NCBI GenBank assembly: GCA_002382445.1
Contig: DGAQ01000048.1
Span: forward strand, 19,328 to 80,755
DNA: 61,428 nt
Direction of reading: 5' to 3'
DNA from: Porticoccaceae bacterium UBA4026
GTDB taxonomy: Bacteria; Pseudomonadota; Gammaproteobacteria; Pseudomonadales; Porticoccaceae
Both the position numbers and the translations under genes were made by a program. The notes below the pieces were generated by a model, which did not search any database, was not told the DNA's origin, and saw only the letters and a list, made by a program, of their open reading frames with translations. Positions 25,905 through 34,663 of this stretch are shown piece by piece. Positions within the stretch are counted from its first letter, which is position 1. Each line of letters starts with the position of its first letter.

Positions 25905-27088
25905 TCGGTAAGGACCACATTGCAGCTAGCGTCCCATGATAGGTAGGCTTGATCATCCCACTCTAACGACAGCTGCTCTGAACGCTGATAGTTTTGCGCG
26001 CTGACTTGAATAACTCTGCCTGATTCACTGCGCACCCGATAAATAGAGCGGTTGCCATAGTAGGCAAGGTCTTCAACCACTCCTTTGGCAATAGTGAGGT
26101 TGTCCCCCTCGGGTCTCTCGTGGCTAATCTTAATCTTTTCGGGGCGCACACCAATGGTGATAGCACTGGCAGGGCTAAGTAATGATTCGGCAACGGCCTT
26201 GACCATAGTGCCAGTTTTATCCAGTTTGGCTTTAATATTATAACTTGCGCTGTCTTCGTTTGGTTGACAGCTTATTACAGTGGCGTCAAACAAATTAATA
26301 GTGCCAAAAAAGTCTGCCACAAAACGGTTTTTGGGGGATTCATACACCTGAGTTGGCGTGCCTGTTTGGACAAACCGACCTTGGTCCATCACCGCGAGAC
26401 GAGTGGATAAGGTCATGGCCTCTTCTTGGTCATGAGTAACCACCACAAAGGTGATGCCCAGTTCGTACTGCAGATTCATTAATTCAAATTGGGTTTGCTC
26501 GCGAAGTTTTTTGTCTAGTGCCGCCAGGGGTTCATCCAAGAGCAACACCTTGGGCCGTTTGATGAGGGCGCGAGCTAGGGCAACGCGCTGACGCTGTCCG
26601 CCAGATAACTGCTGGGGTTTACGTTTGGCCAGATTAGAGAGTTGAACCAGTTCCAGCATTTCAGACACACGTCGGGTTATCTCTGGTTTGGCGACACGTT
26701 CTTTTTTCAAACCATAGGCGACATTTTGCGCCACTGTCATATGCGGAAATACGGCATAGGACTGAAACATCATATTGATAGGACGGTCGTAGGCGGGAAT
26801 GCCTGCCATATCAACATCGTCAATAATAATCTGCCCGGCGTTTGGCATTTCAAATCCAGCTAGCATGCGCAACAGAGTAGACTTACCGCATCCAGAGCCA
26901 CCTAAAATAGTAAACAACTCGCCTTTGTAGATATCTAGGCTAATATCGTCCACGGCCGTGAAATCATCGAATTTTTTGCTGAGACCTTTGATCTGGATAA
27001 AGGGTTTTGCCTCCGGGTCCAGCCAGAGTGTTTCCGGAACATAGGGGGTTACTGGTTGTTTGGTCTGAGTTATATTTTTGCTTATCAT
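25901..27088 (-). CDS. potG: polyamine-type ABC transporter ATP-binding protein
   Basis: 395 residues. The ATPase core contains the Walker A GGSGCGKST near residue 70, Q-loop in MMFQSYAVFPHM, signature LSGGQRQRVALARAL, Walker B VLLLDEPLAALD and the switch His in VVTHDQEEA. The C-terminal ~120 residues form the TOBE regulatory domain typical of PotA/PotG, containing IGVRPEKIK. It powers import by the adjacent permeases. The stop overlaps the potH start. A ~30-residue N-terminal extension before FIQIKGL is normal for PotG. Confidence 0.94.
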   Translation of the reverse strand: MISKNITQTKQPVTPYVPETLWLDPEAKPFIQIKGLSKKFDDFTAVDDISLDIYKGELFTILGGSGCGKSTLLRMLAGFEMPNAGQIIIDDVDMAGIPAYDRPINMMFQSYAVFPHMTVAQNVAYGLKKERVAKPEITRRVSEMLELVQLSNLAKRKPQQLSGGQRQRVALARALIKRPKVLLLDEPLAALDKKLREQTQFELMNLQYELGITFVVVTHDQEEAMTLSTRLAVMDQGRFVQTGTPTQVYESPKNRFVADFFGTINLFDATVISCQPNEDSASYNIKAKLDKTGTMVKAVAESLLSPASAITIGVRPEKIKISHERPEGDNLTIAKGVVEDLAYYGNRSIYRVRSESGRVIQVSAQNYQRSEQLSLEWDDQAYLSWDASCNVVLTE

Positions 27089-27110
27089 CGGCTATTCCAT
27101 GGCGCTGTGG

Positions 27111-28268
27111 TTACAGTCCAGTTTTAATTTTGGTCCAAGTGCGCGATCGTTTGCGCTCTTCTTTGGGGGCTAAGATTTCGGTGGTTTGGAGTCGTAGCAA
27201 TGTTTGTTCATCGGGATAGATGGCAGTGTCGGTAGTTAAACTTGGGTCCACCAAGGGTGTGGCTGACTTGTTGGCATTGGCGTAGCCAATGTAGTTACTG
27301 AAGGCTGCAATCACCTCGGGACGTAACATATAATTTAGAAACAGGTAGGCGTTTTCCCGGTGTGGTGCATCTTCAGGAATATACATGTTGTCAAACCACA
27401 TACCGGCGCCTTCTTTGGGAATAATGTAATCCAAGTTAATATCGATGCCGGCCTCTGCCGCGCGACTGGATGCTACCGAGTAATCACCTGACCAACTCAT
27501 GGCGATACACACCTGCTCACTAGGTAGGTCCAGAAGCATTTTTGTGGAGCTAAAATAGGTAATGTAGGGCCGTACAGCTTTGACTAAGTCCTCAACCTCT
27601 TTGAGCTGCTGCTCATCTACTGAGTTGGCAGGGTAGCCTAAATACATCATCCCAAGGGGGATAACTGAGGTTGGGTCGTCTAAAAATGAGATACCACAGT
27701 CGGCAAATTTAGAAATAATCTGTGGGTCAAATATCAGTGCTGAGCTGTCTAGGGGTGCATCTGGCATGCGCGCTTTAATCATATCTACGTTGTAGGTAAT
27801 ACCGGTGGTCCCCCAGGATAAAGGCACACCCTGAAGACCATTAGAAAATTTTTCATCGGCTTTGCGGACTAAGTCTTCGTCCAGGTGATGCCAGTTGGGT
27901 AGTTTATCAAAATCAATAGGATGAAAAATTCCCACAGGCGCGAGTCGCGCAGCGAACGAGGCGGCCTGTACTACGATGTCATAACCACTCTGACCGGTCA
28001 TTAGTTTGGTGTCGACAATCTCGCTGGAGTCATAGATGTCATAGATCACTTCAATACCAAACTCTTTCTCGAAGTCGGTAAGCATCTTTGGGTCTATATA
28101 GTCGGCCCAGTTGTAGATATTGAGTTTTTTCGGCATGCCTTGTGCAGCGTCAATCAGGTCTTGTTCAGAGGCGATGCTCATTATTGGGACGGCAATAGCA
28201 AACAGTACCAGCCACATCTGTCGGGCCAGTTGTCGTGCAAGACCATAAGATCGCCGAGATGTCAGCAC
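27111..28268 (-). CDS. potF: polyamine-type periplasmic substrate-binding protein
   Basis: 385 residues of the PotD/PotF family. A signal peptide with Arg-rich start and hydrophobic core ends near SIAS at residue ~33; the mature protein begins with KLNIYNWADYIDPKML, the family hallmark, followed by YDIYDSSEIVDTKLMTG. Asp/Glu/Trp residues that hold amino groups in PotF are plausible here (GYDIVVQ, SWSGDYSVA, FDNMYIPEDA). Start is GTG 28268, seven bases after AAAGGAA and one base after the acyl-CoA dehydrogenase stop, implying coupled translation. Ligand could be putrescine, spermidine or a methylated amine. Confidence 0.92.
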   Translation of the reverse strand: MLTSRRSYGLARQLARQMWLVLFAIAVPIMSIASEQDLIDAAQGMPKKLNIYNWADYIDPKMLTDFEKEFGIEVIYDIYDSSEIVDTKLMTGQSGYDIVVQAASFAARLAPVGIFHPIDFDKLPNWHHLDEDLVRKADEKFSNGLQGVPLSWGTTGITYNVDMIKARMPDAPLDSSALIFDPQIISKFADCGISFLDDPTSVIPLGMMYLGYPANSVDEQQLKEVEDLVKAVRPYITYFSSTKMLLDLPSEQVCIAMSWSGDYSVASSRAAEAGIDINLDYIIPKEGAGMWFDNMYIPEDAPHRENAYLFLNYMLRPEVIAAFSNYIGYANANKSATPLVDPSLTTDTAIYPDEQTLLRLQTTEILAPKEERKRSRTWTKIKTGL

Positions 28269-28269
28269 A

Positions 28270-29430
28270 TTACATTCCTTTTAAACCTCGTTTTTGCAGT
28301 GCACGCGCAATAACCATACGTTGCATTTCGCTGCTGCCCTCCCAGATACGATCAACACGCACCTCTCGATAAAATCTTTCTACAGCATTGTCTCTGCGGT
28401 ATCCTCGGCCACCCCAAATTTGCAGACAGCGGTCGGCCACACGATTAGCCATTTCGGTGGAATAGAGTTTCACCATTGAGCAACGTGCGTGGAGTGACTT
28501 TAAGTCATCACCACGATCATGGGCTTCGGCGGCTTCATAAACCATTAGCGTTGCAGCCCAGAGTTCGGTGGCGCTATCGGCCAGACTAAATTGGATGGCT
28601 TGTTTTTCAATTAGCTTTTCGCCTTGAATATCACGCTGGGCAGCCCAAGCGGCTGTCTCTTCTATCATCCGTGTGGCAGCGCCAAGCATTCGTGCAGAAA
28701 TGGTTAGACGTTCATGGCGAAACCAGCTGCGGCTGTAATCCATGCCCGAGCCCTCACCACCAATTCGGTCTTTGTCAGGCACAAATACATTCTCAAACTG
28801 GTAGGTTGGGTGGTGGGATGGAAAGGTGTGAGAGAAGGCGGGGTTTTCGGTCATGGTCACACCAGGGGCATCTATATCAACAAAAAATAGAGCCTCTTCA
28901 CCCTCGTCAGTTTTTGCTTGCACGAAAAAGAAGTCGGCCATATTGGCGGTGGTAACAAACCATTTTTCGCCATTGATCGAATAGCCGCCATCACAGCTTT
29001 TGGCGGTGGCGTTAGTTACCTCATAGGAACCAGACTCAGCCTCTGTGATCGCATAGCACTCACGCAAACTGCCATCCATTAAACCTTTGAGGTAGGTATC
29101 AATCTGATGTTGGCTGTCGGCACAGGCTTCAAACATCCAGTGTTGGGCCTCAGGAAAACACCAGCACAGTGCGTTAGTCACACGGCCTAGTTCTTCCCAG
29201 GCAGCTACTTGGTCAACCATGCTCATGCTCAGACCGCCGTAGGCAACGGGGGCATCCATTTTTGAAAGACCCAAGGCAATTGCCTTATTCTGCATGTTCT
29301 TGCTAACCGCTTCAGGAATTACGCCCTGATTCATTTCGGCTTCAATTTCCCACGGAATCAATTCTGCATCGACAAACTGACGAACCTTTTCCTGCCAGTC
29401 AATGGTGCTTTGCCGGTGTTGCATCTTCAT
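28270..29430 (-). CDS. acyl-CoA dehydrogenase family protein
   Basis: 386 residues, typical length. FAD and substrate elements are visible: CYAITEAESGSYE near residue 128, WFVTTANMADFFFV, and the C-terminal RIWEGSSEMQRMVIAR, where the Glu of WEG is at the place of the usual catalytic base. It would oxidise an acyl-CoA to the enoyl-CoA, passing electrons to ETF. It is the second gene of the TetR-acad-potFGHI operon, with AAAGGAGA before the ATG. Its presence in a polyamine-type transport operon is unexpected and suggests the imported amine is degraded through a CoA thioester; a CoA synthetase is encoded at 34663. Substrate unknown. Confidence 0.92.
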   Translation of the reverse strand: MKMQHRQSTIDWQEKVRQFVDAELIPWEIEAEMNQGVIPEAVSKNMQNKAIALGLSKMDAPVAYGGLSMSMVDQVAAWEELGRVTNALCWCFPEAQHWMFEACADSQHQIDTYLKGLMDGSLRECYAITEAESGSYEVTNATAKSCDGGYSINGEKWFVTTANMADFFFVQAKTDEGEEALFFVDIDAPGVTMTENPAFSHTFPSHHPTYQFENVFVPDKDRIGGEGSGMDYSRSWFRHERLTISARMLGAATRMIEETAAWAAQRDIQGEKLIEKQAIQFSLADSATELWAATLMVYEAAEAHDRGDDLKSLHARCSMVKLYSTEMANRVADRCLQIWGGRGYRRDNAVERFYREVRVDRIWEGSSEMQRMVIARALQKRGLKGM

Positions 29431-29446
29431 GGGTTATCTCCTTTGT

Positions 29447-30097
29447 TTAGCTTCCCGTTTGGGTTTTAAAGTGGTTGGGGAATTGGGTAGCTAGGTAATG
29501 CATTGCTATTGATTGGGCTTGAGCTGGCTTTAGTCCTTTTGGGGTGATGAGTAAGTCTAACCATAATCCATCTGATAGGGCGGTATAACAGGTGCATACC
29601 AACTCTGGGTCAACTTCTGTGTAATCGCCTTGTTGTTTGAGCAGGGCAAACAGGTTAGTCAAATTATTAGCGATTTCCATAATGTAGCTGGCGCAAATTG
29701 AAAAGTAGGCGGGGCGAGATTTGGTCTCACCCCAGAAGGCGAACCATACCGCCAACTTATTGCGATCGATAATTTCACGACTAAAATCGAAGTTGATGTG
29801 CGCAAGAATTTTCTGTTCAGTGTTCAGTCTCTGATTATTAAATATCTTGTTAAGCCCGCTGGTGTATTCATCGGAAATGAAATTTAAGGTCTCAATCAGT
29901 AGTTTTTCTTTGCTTTGAAAATGCAGATTAACAATGCCCAGGCTCAGACCTGCTCTTTGAGTCACGTCGGCCATGGTGGTGCCAGACAGCCCTTTATCGG
30001 CGATACATTGAATAGTCGCCTCAATAAGCTGCTTTCGCCTTGCCTGCTTGGATAGCGATCTTGGGATTTTATTTAGTTCGGCTTTATTCGCTTTCAT
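29447..30097 (-). CDS. TetR-family regulator, BetI-like
   Basis: 216 residues. The N-terminal helix-turn-helix is ATIQCIADKGLSGTTMADVT with AGLSLGIVNLHFQSKEKL, and the C-terminal ligand domain has BetI-like features (LAVWFAFWGE; ALSDGLWLDLLI). BetI relatives respond to choline or other quaternary amines, so the effector here may be an amine. It is first gene of the minus-strand transporter operon and divergent from the COG1233/GcvT operon, so it probably represses both from the shared intergenic region, which contains two strong inverted repeats (30180 and 30255). AGGAAGG precedes the ATG. Confidence 0.9.
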   Translation of the reverse strand: MKANKAELNKIPRSLSKQARRKQLIEATIQCIADKGLSGTTMADVTQRAGLSLGIVNLHFQSKEKLLIETLNFISDEYTSGLNKIFNNQRLNTEQKILAHINFDFSREIIDRNKLAVWFAFWGETKSRPAYFSICASYIMEIANNLTNLFALLKQQGDYTEVDPELVCTCYTALSDGLWLDLLITPKGLKPAQAQSIAMHYLATQFPNHFKTQTGS

Positions 30098-30179
30098 TCA
30101 CCCTTCCTGTACTGGGTCTATGCTAGCTTACTTTTGCAATATGCCAAACCATAAACTATTGCTTAGATCTGCGCAACTG

Positions 30180-30197
30180 AATGAATAACCATTCATT
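30180..30197. promoter_or_regulatory. inverted repeat, candidate TetR operator
   Basis: AATGAAT-AACC-ATTCATT: perfect seven-base arms with a four-base spacer, midway between the divergent TetR gene and the flavoprotein operon. Size and symmetry fit a TetR-family operator. I did not see a second copy in the window. Confidence 0.6.
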
Positions 30198-30254
30198 TTT
30201 TGTGGACAAGAGATTTAATTTTTGGCATGCTTAATTGAATCATTAAAAAAATAG

Positions 30255-30270
30255 AGCGTCAGCTGACGCT
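30255..30270. promoter_or_regulatory. perfect 16-bp palindrome upstream of the flavoprotein operon
   Basis: AGCGTCAGCTGACGCT is fully self-complementary and lies 29 bases before the ATG at 30299. It is GC-rich in an AT-rich intergenic stretch. It could be a regulator site or affect the 5' end of the mRNA; the position downstream of any promoter there suggests repression. Confidence 0.55.
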
Positions 30271-30298
30271 AGCCAATTTTTTGGAGTGGCTTAATCTT

Positions 30299-31915
30299 AT
30301 GAAAAAATACGACGCGATTATTATCGGGGCAGGACACAACGGCCTAACCAATGCAGCTTATTTGGCAAAGGCAGGACTCGATGTGTTGGTGCTGGAGAAA
30401 AATTCTTATATCGGTGGTGCTACGGTTAGTCGTGAGCTTTATCCTAATTGGAAGTACTCTAACTGCTCATACGTATGTAGTCTGTTGCGACCTGAAATTA
30501 TCCGTGATTTAGAGTTGCCAAGACACGGCTTGCAGGTTGTGCCCTATGGCGGTGGTGTTACGTTTAAAGAAAATGGTGATTACTATGGTAACCATGCGGA
30601 CCACGAGCGACTGCTGCGCGAGGTTGCTCGGCACTCAAAGCGTGACGCCAGTGCTTATGAGCGTTATGAAACAGATGTGATGAAGCAAACCCGATTGATT
30701 CGTCCGTTTTTAATGCGCACACCACCTGATCCGACATCATTAAAGCCCAGAGACCTTAGAGAGCTGAGCGTTTTGGCTAAATCTTTTGGTAGCATGGGTG
30801 AAGAGGGCCTGGCTGATACCATGCGTTTCTGGACTATGAGTATTGGTGACTTCCTTGATGAGTATTTTGAGTCTGATGTAATCAAAGCCCATTTGGCCGG
30901 TAGCGGTATCATTGGTACTGCTCTGGGTGTGTACTCCCCGGGTACTGCCTATGTATTGTTACACCATTACATGGGTGATGTTGATGGTTCTGTCGGCGCT
31001 TGGGGCTTCGCTCGCGGAGGAATGGGTGCAGTCTCTGCCGCGCTGTCGGCGTCTTTCCAGTCATTTGGCGGCACTATTCAGTGTGATGCTGAAGTTGCTC
31101 AGATAATTGTCAAAAAGGGCAAGGCCAAAGGTGTTGCTCTGGCCAATGGTGATGAGCTCTACGCCGATATCGTTGTATCAAATCTTGATCCCAAACGAAC
31201 TTTCTTGAAAATTATGGACGAGGGTGATCTGCCAGCGGATGTAGTCAAAAAGGCCAAGAACTTTAAAATTCGAGGCTCATCCGGCAAGCTTAATATCGCG
31301 TTGGATGGTCTGCCGACCTTTACCGGTCTGCCGAAAGATAGTCCACTTTGCTTGGGAGAGAAGCACTTCAGTGACTCCCTGCCCAAAATGGAGCGAGCCT
31401 ACGATGAGTGGAAAGATGGCACCTGGTCGAAAGACCCCTATGTGGACATGCTAATTCCCACTCAGATTGACCCTACTATGGCGCCTCCGGGTAAGCATAT
31501 GATGTCAGTATTTGTGCAGTACGCTCCACCAAAAATTCATGGTGGCGATTGGACTGCTGAAGACAAGGCCGGTTTTGAAAAAACCGTGATTGATCAGATC
31601 AGCAATTACAGTCCTGACTTTAAAGATTTGATCTTGCACTGTGAGACGCGAACACCCCAGGACATCGAAAACGAGGTTGGCCTGACTGAGGGTAATATCT
31701 TTATGGGTGAGTTGACCTTTGATCAGTTACTGTTCAATCGTCCATTCCCCGGTTATGCCCAGTATCGTGGGCCAGTACAAGGCATGTATATGTGTAGCTC
31801 GGGCACTCATCCAGGGGGCGGTGTGATGGCTGCACCGGGTGCCAACGCAGCACGGGAAATACTCATGGATCTCAAGCTAACCAACACTGTGCCTGGAGGG
31901 TATGACGATGATTGA
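30299..31915 (+). CDS. COG1233 FAD-dependent oxidoreductase, subtype B (locus 2)
   Basis: 538 residues, close relative of the gene at 7568: FAD fold AIIIGAGHNGLTNAAYLAK, internal RTPPDPTSLKPRDLREL and LGVYSPGTAYVLLHH, C-terminal MCSSGTHPGGGVMAAPGANAA. ATG 30299 is chosen over an upstream TTG because GGAG is spaced for it and the protein then begins MKKYDAI like its paralogue. It is the first gene of the operon divergent from the TetR gene, and it overlaps the next gene by eight bases. In locus 1 subtype B comes second; here it comes first. Likely an amine or N-methyl amine oxidoreductase, by context only. Confidence 0.88.
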   Translation: MKKYDAIIIGAGHNGLTNAAYLAKAGLDVLVLEKNSYIGGATVSRELYPNWKYSNCSYVCSLLRPEIIRDLELPRHGLQVVPYGGGVTFKENGDYYGNHADHERLLREVARHSKRDASAYERYETDVMKQTRLIRPFLMRTPPDPTSLKPRDLRELSVLAKSFGSMGEEGLADTMRFWTMSIGDFLDEYFESDVIKAHLAGSGIIGTALGVYSPGTAYVLLHHYMGDVDGSVGAWGFARGGMGAVSAALSASFQSFGGTIQCDAEVAQIIVKKGKAKGVALANGDELYADIVVSNLDPKRTFLKIMDEGDLPADVVKKAKNFKIRGSSGKLNIALDGLPTFTGLPKDSPLCLGEKHFSDSLPKMERAYDEWKDGTWSKDPYVDMLIPTQIDPTMAPPGKHMMSVFVQYAPPKIHGGDWTAEDKAGFEKTVIDQISNYSPDFKDLILHCETRTPQDIENEVGLTEGNIFMGELTFDQLLFNRPFPGYAQYRGPVQGMYMCSSGTHPGGGVMAAPGANAAREILMDLKLTNTVPGGYDDD

Positions 31916-33485
31916 TCTTACTAAGAACTATGATGTCATTGTTGTTGGTGGTGGTCACAATGGCTTAATTTGTGCAACCTATCTGGCTAAATCTGGCCGT
32001 AAGGTATTAGTGATTGAAGCCAATCAATCTCTGGGTGGCGCCTCTGCCACTAGTGAGTTTAGTGATCAGTTCTCGGTTTCTTCCTGTGCCCAGTGGCTGT
32101 TCCAGTTAAACCCCGTTGTCGCCTCAGATATGGGCTTGAAAAAACAGGGTCTTGAGCTTGCAGCCCGAGACCTCAACACCATTGCGCTGGCTGAAGATGG
32201 TAACCATTTGATCATCGATGGCGACAAGCTCGAGGGCGCAGGGATATCTGATGAAGACCGTATTGCCTTTGTAGCCTTTAATAAGCAAATACTTAGGTTC
32301 GCTAAGCTGTTATCTGGCGCGTTTAACCGTCGAGCGCCGAAACTGGTTGAGAGTAATCTTACTGACCGTATCACGCTGGCTAAGCTAGGTCTGGGCATGA
32401 AAATGCTCGGCAAGGACGATATGAGTGACCTCATGCGTCTAGCGTTGATTAATATTTATGACGTCATGGAAGAGAACTTCGATAATGAGCTGTTAAAGGC
32501 TGCCATTAGTCTTGATTCACTGCTAGGTTCACACATGGGTCCGCGTTCACCGAACACAGTGTATGGTTACTTTTATCGTCGCATGGGTGATATATTCGGC
32601 TTCAGTGGCCCCGCAGTGGTCAAAGGCGGAATGGGCGCAGTAGGCGAGGCGATGGCTAAGGCTGCTCGCGCGAGCGGTGTCGATATTGAAGTAGGGACTG
32701 CGGTTAGCAAAATTAATATCGCGATTGATCGAGTCACGGGTGTCACACTAGCCGATGGCCGAGTGGTTGATGCCGGGTTGGTCGTATCTAATGCAGACCC
32801 TAAAACGACGTTTAATAAGTTAGTTGGTCTGACCAATATTGAGACTGGCGTTGCACGGCGGGTCAAATCTATGCGCATGAAGGGCGACGCCGCTAAGTTG
32901 CATATTGCTTTGGACAGCTTGCCAAGCTTTACTGGGCTTAGTGAGCAGCAGATGGGTCAGCGCTTGTTAATTGCGCCGAGCATGAACTATATCGAAAAAG
33001 CGTTTAATCACTCCAAGTATGGTGAATATTCAACGGCACCAGCCATGGATATTAGTATTCCAACGATACATGATAGCAGTCTCGCTCCAGCGGGTAAGCA
33101 CGTGATGTCGGTCATTGTCCAGTTTGCCCCCTATGAGTTAAACGGTGGCTGGGATGATGAGAATAAGGAAGAGTTTAAACGGTTGGTCATTGATCGTATT
33201 GCTGATTACGCTCCGGATTTGAAAGATAAGATTATCGCTAGCGAGTTACTCACCCCGAGTGATATTGAAGCGCGATTCCACATACAGGGTGGTCATTGGC
33301 ATCACGGCGAGATCAGCCTTGATCAGATATTAACTATGCGTCCTTTCCCTGGAGCTTCCCAGTACGGAACCTCAGTCGACGGTCTATTCCTGTGTGGCGC
33401 TGGCACTCACCCTGGTGGTGGTGTGATGGGCTTAGCAGGTCACAATGCGGCAAAAGAAATTATTAAGCGAGGTAAATCAGCATGA
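31908..33485 (+). CDS. COG1233 FAD-dependent oxidoreductase, subtype A (locus 2)
   Basis: 525 residues, the counterpart of the gene at 6012: FAD fold VIVVGGGHNGLICATYLAK, HMGPRSPNTVYG near residue 210, GGHWHHGEISLDQ near residue 460 and LCGAGTHPGGGVMGLAGHNAA at the end. ATG 31908 has GGAGGG seven bases upstream; ATG 31902 is too near that site. It overlaps the upstream gene by eight bases and the GcvT gene by four (ATGA), so all three are made together. This tight coupling, seen also in locus 1, argues for a physical complex of subtypes A and B with GcvT. Confidence 0.88.
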   Translation: MIDLTKNYDVIVVGGGHNGLICATYLAKSGRKVLVIEANQSLGGASATSEFSDQFSVSSCAQWLFQLNPVVASDMGLKKQGLELAARDLNTIALAEDGNHLIIDGDKLEGAGISDEDRIAFVAFNKQILRFAKLLSGAFNRRAPKLVESNLTDRITLAKLGLGMKMLGKDDMSDLMRLALINIYDVMEENFDNELLKAAISLDSLLGSHMGPRSPNTVYGYFYRRMGDIFGFSGPAVVKGGMGAVGEAMAKAARASGVDIEVGTAVSKINIAIDRVTGVTLADGRVVDAGLVVSNADPKTTFNKLVGLTNIETGVARRVKSMRMKGDAAKLHIALDSLPSFTGLSEQQMGQRLLIAPSMNYIEKAFNHSKYGEYSTAPAMDISIPTIHDSSLAPAGKHVMSVIVQFAPYELNGGWDDENKEEFKRLVIDRIADYAPDLKDKIIASELLTPSDIEARFHIQGGHWHHGEISLDQILTMRPFPGASQYGTSVDGLFLCGAGTHPGGGVMGLAGHNAAKEIIKRGKSA

Positions 33486-34663
33486 TTCCACATGACGAAA
33501 CTATGATGCTTAAAACACCTTTTTATTCTCGTTGTCTGGCAGCCTGTGAGATCAATATGTGGGATGACTGGAAGGGTTATACGACCCCTCAGGCCTACAC
33601 CAGTGTTGAGCAAGAGTATTTTGCAGTGCGAAGTAATACTGGGGTGTTTGATATTTCTCCGATGATCAAATACCGCTTTACCGGACCAGACGCGGGCGCT
33701 TACCTCAATCGCCTGCTAACACGAGATATCAGAAAGGTTGGTATCGGCCGAGTGGCTTACACGGTCTGGTGTGATGATAAGGGTCAGGTGATGGACGACG
33801 GCACCATTTTTCATCTCGCTGAAAATGATTATCGTCTCTGTGCTTATGCCCGATGCCTTGACTGGTTGATGTGGTCAGCAGAAGGTTTTGATGTGACTAT
33901 CGCTGATGAAACCGCTGAAGTGGCAGCACTGGCGGTTCAGGGCCCTACTTCCTGCGCTATTTTTAAAAATATGGGTTTTGAAGGCATCGAAAACCTCAAG
34001 CCTTTTGGGCTAACTCGCTTTCCCTTTGAGGGATCTGAAGTGATGATCAGCCGCACTGGCTTTACCGGTGATTTAGGCTATGAAATTTGGATTGACCCTT
34101 CGCTGGCAGAAACTTTTTGGGACCGGTTGTTTGAAGCAGGAAAGCACCGTGACATTCGACCCATTGGTAGCTATGCGCTAGATATGTTGCGTACCGAAGC
34201 AGGCTTTATCCAGGCAGGGGTAGATTTTATCCCCTCCGAAGAAGCGGTCCGCACCGGTCGATCGCGCTCGCCCTTTGAGTTGGGTTTAGGTTGGTTGGTG
34301 TCTTTTGATAAGCCAGTGTTTAATGGTCGAAAAGCGCTCCTTAAAGAAAAGAAAGAGGGGTCTCGCTATGCTTTTGTTTACCTTGATGTTGAGGGTAACA
34401 AGCCAGCTGAACATGCCTTTATCTATGACGGCAATAAGGAAGTTGGCACGGTCACCACAGCGGCCTGGTGCCCAACAGCAAAAACCAATGTTGCCTTTGC
34501 TCAGGTGGATGCTAAATATGGCAAGCCAGGTCAAGAGTTAGTGACGGAAATCTACTATGAGCGCGAATTGAAATGGACGCGAGTGATGGCAAAGTGCACC
34601 GTCATCGAAGGCGCCGTGTTTAATCCACCACGCAAGAGGCAGACTCCCGCAGCGGACTTCTAA
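33482..34663 (+). CDS. GcvT-like aminomethyltransferase (locus 2)
   Basis: 393 residues, paralogue of the gene at 9180. Landmarks: TGVFDISPMIKYRFTGPDA near residue 50, RLLTRDIRKV, VMDDGTIFHL, SRTGFTGDLGYEIWIDP near residue 190 and DMLRTEAGFIQAGVDF near residue 238; the C-terminus ends RQTPAADF. It should bind tetrahydrofolate and accept a one-carbon unit. The start overlaps the upstream stop (ATGA) and its own stop overlaps the next gene (TAATG). No glycine-cleavage partner is present. The pair of GcvT paralogues may serve two related substrates or successive demethylations. Confidence 0.88.
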   Translation: MIPHDETMMLKTPFYSRCLAACEINMWDDWKGYTTPQAYTSVEQEYFAVRSNTGVFDISPMIKYRFTGPDAGAYLNRLLTRDIRKVGIGRVAYTVWCDDKGQVMDDGTIFHLAENDYRLCAYARCLDWLMWSAEGFDVTIADETAEVAALAVQGPTSCAIFKNMGFEGIENLKPFGLTRFPFEGSEVMISRTGFTGDLGYEIWIDPSLAETFWDRLFEAGKHRDIRPIGSYALDMLRTEAGFIQAGVDFIPSEEAVRTGRSRSPFELGLGWLVSFDKPVFNGRKALLKEKKEGSRYAFVYLDVEGNKPAEHAFIYDGNKEVGTVTTAAWCPTAKTNVAFAQVDAKYGKPGQELVTEIYYERELKWTRVMAKCTVIEGAVFNPPRKRQTPAADF

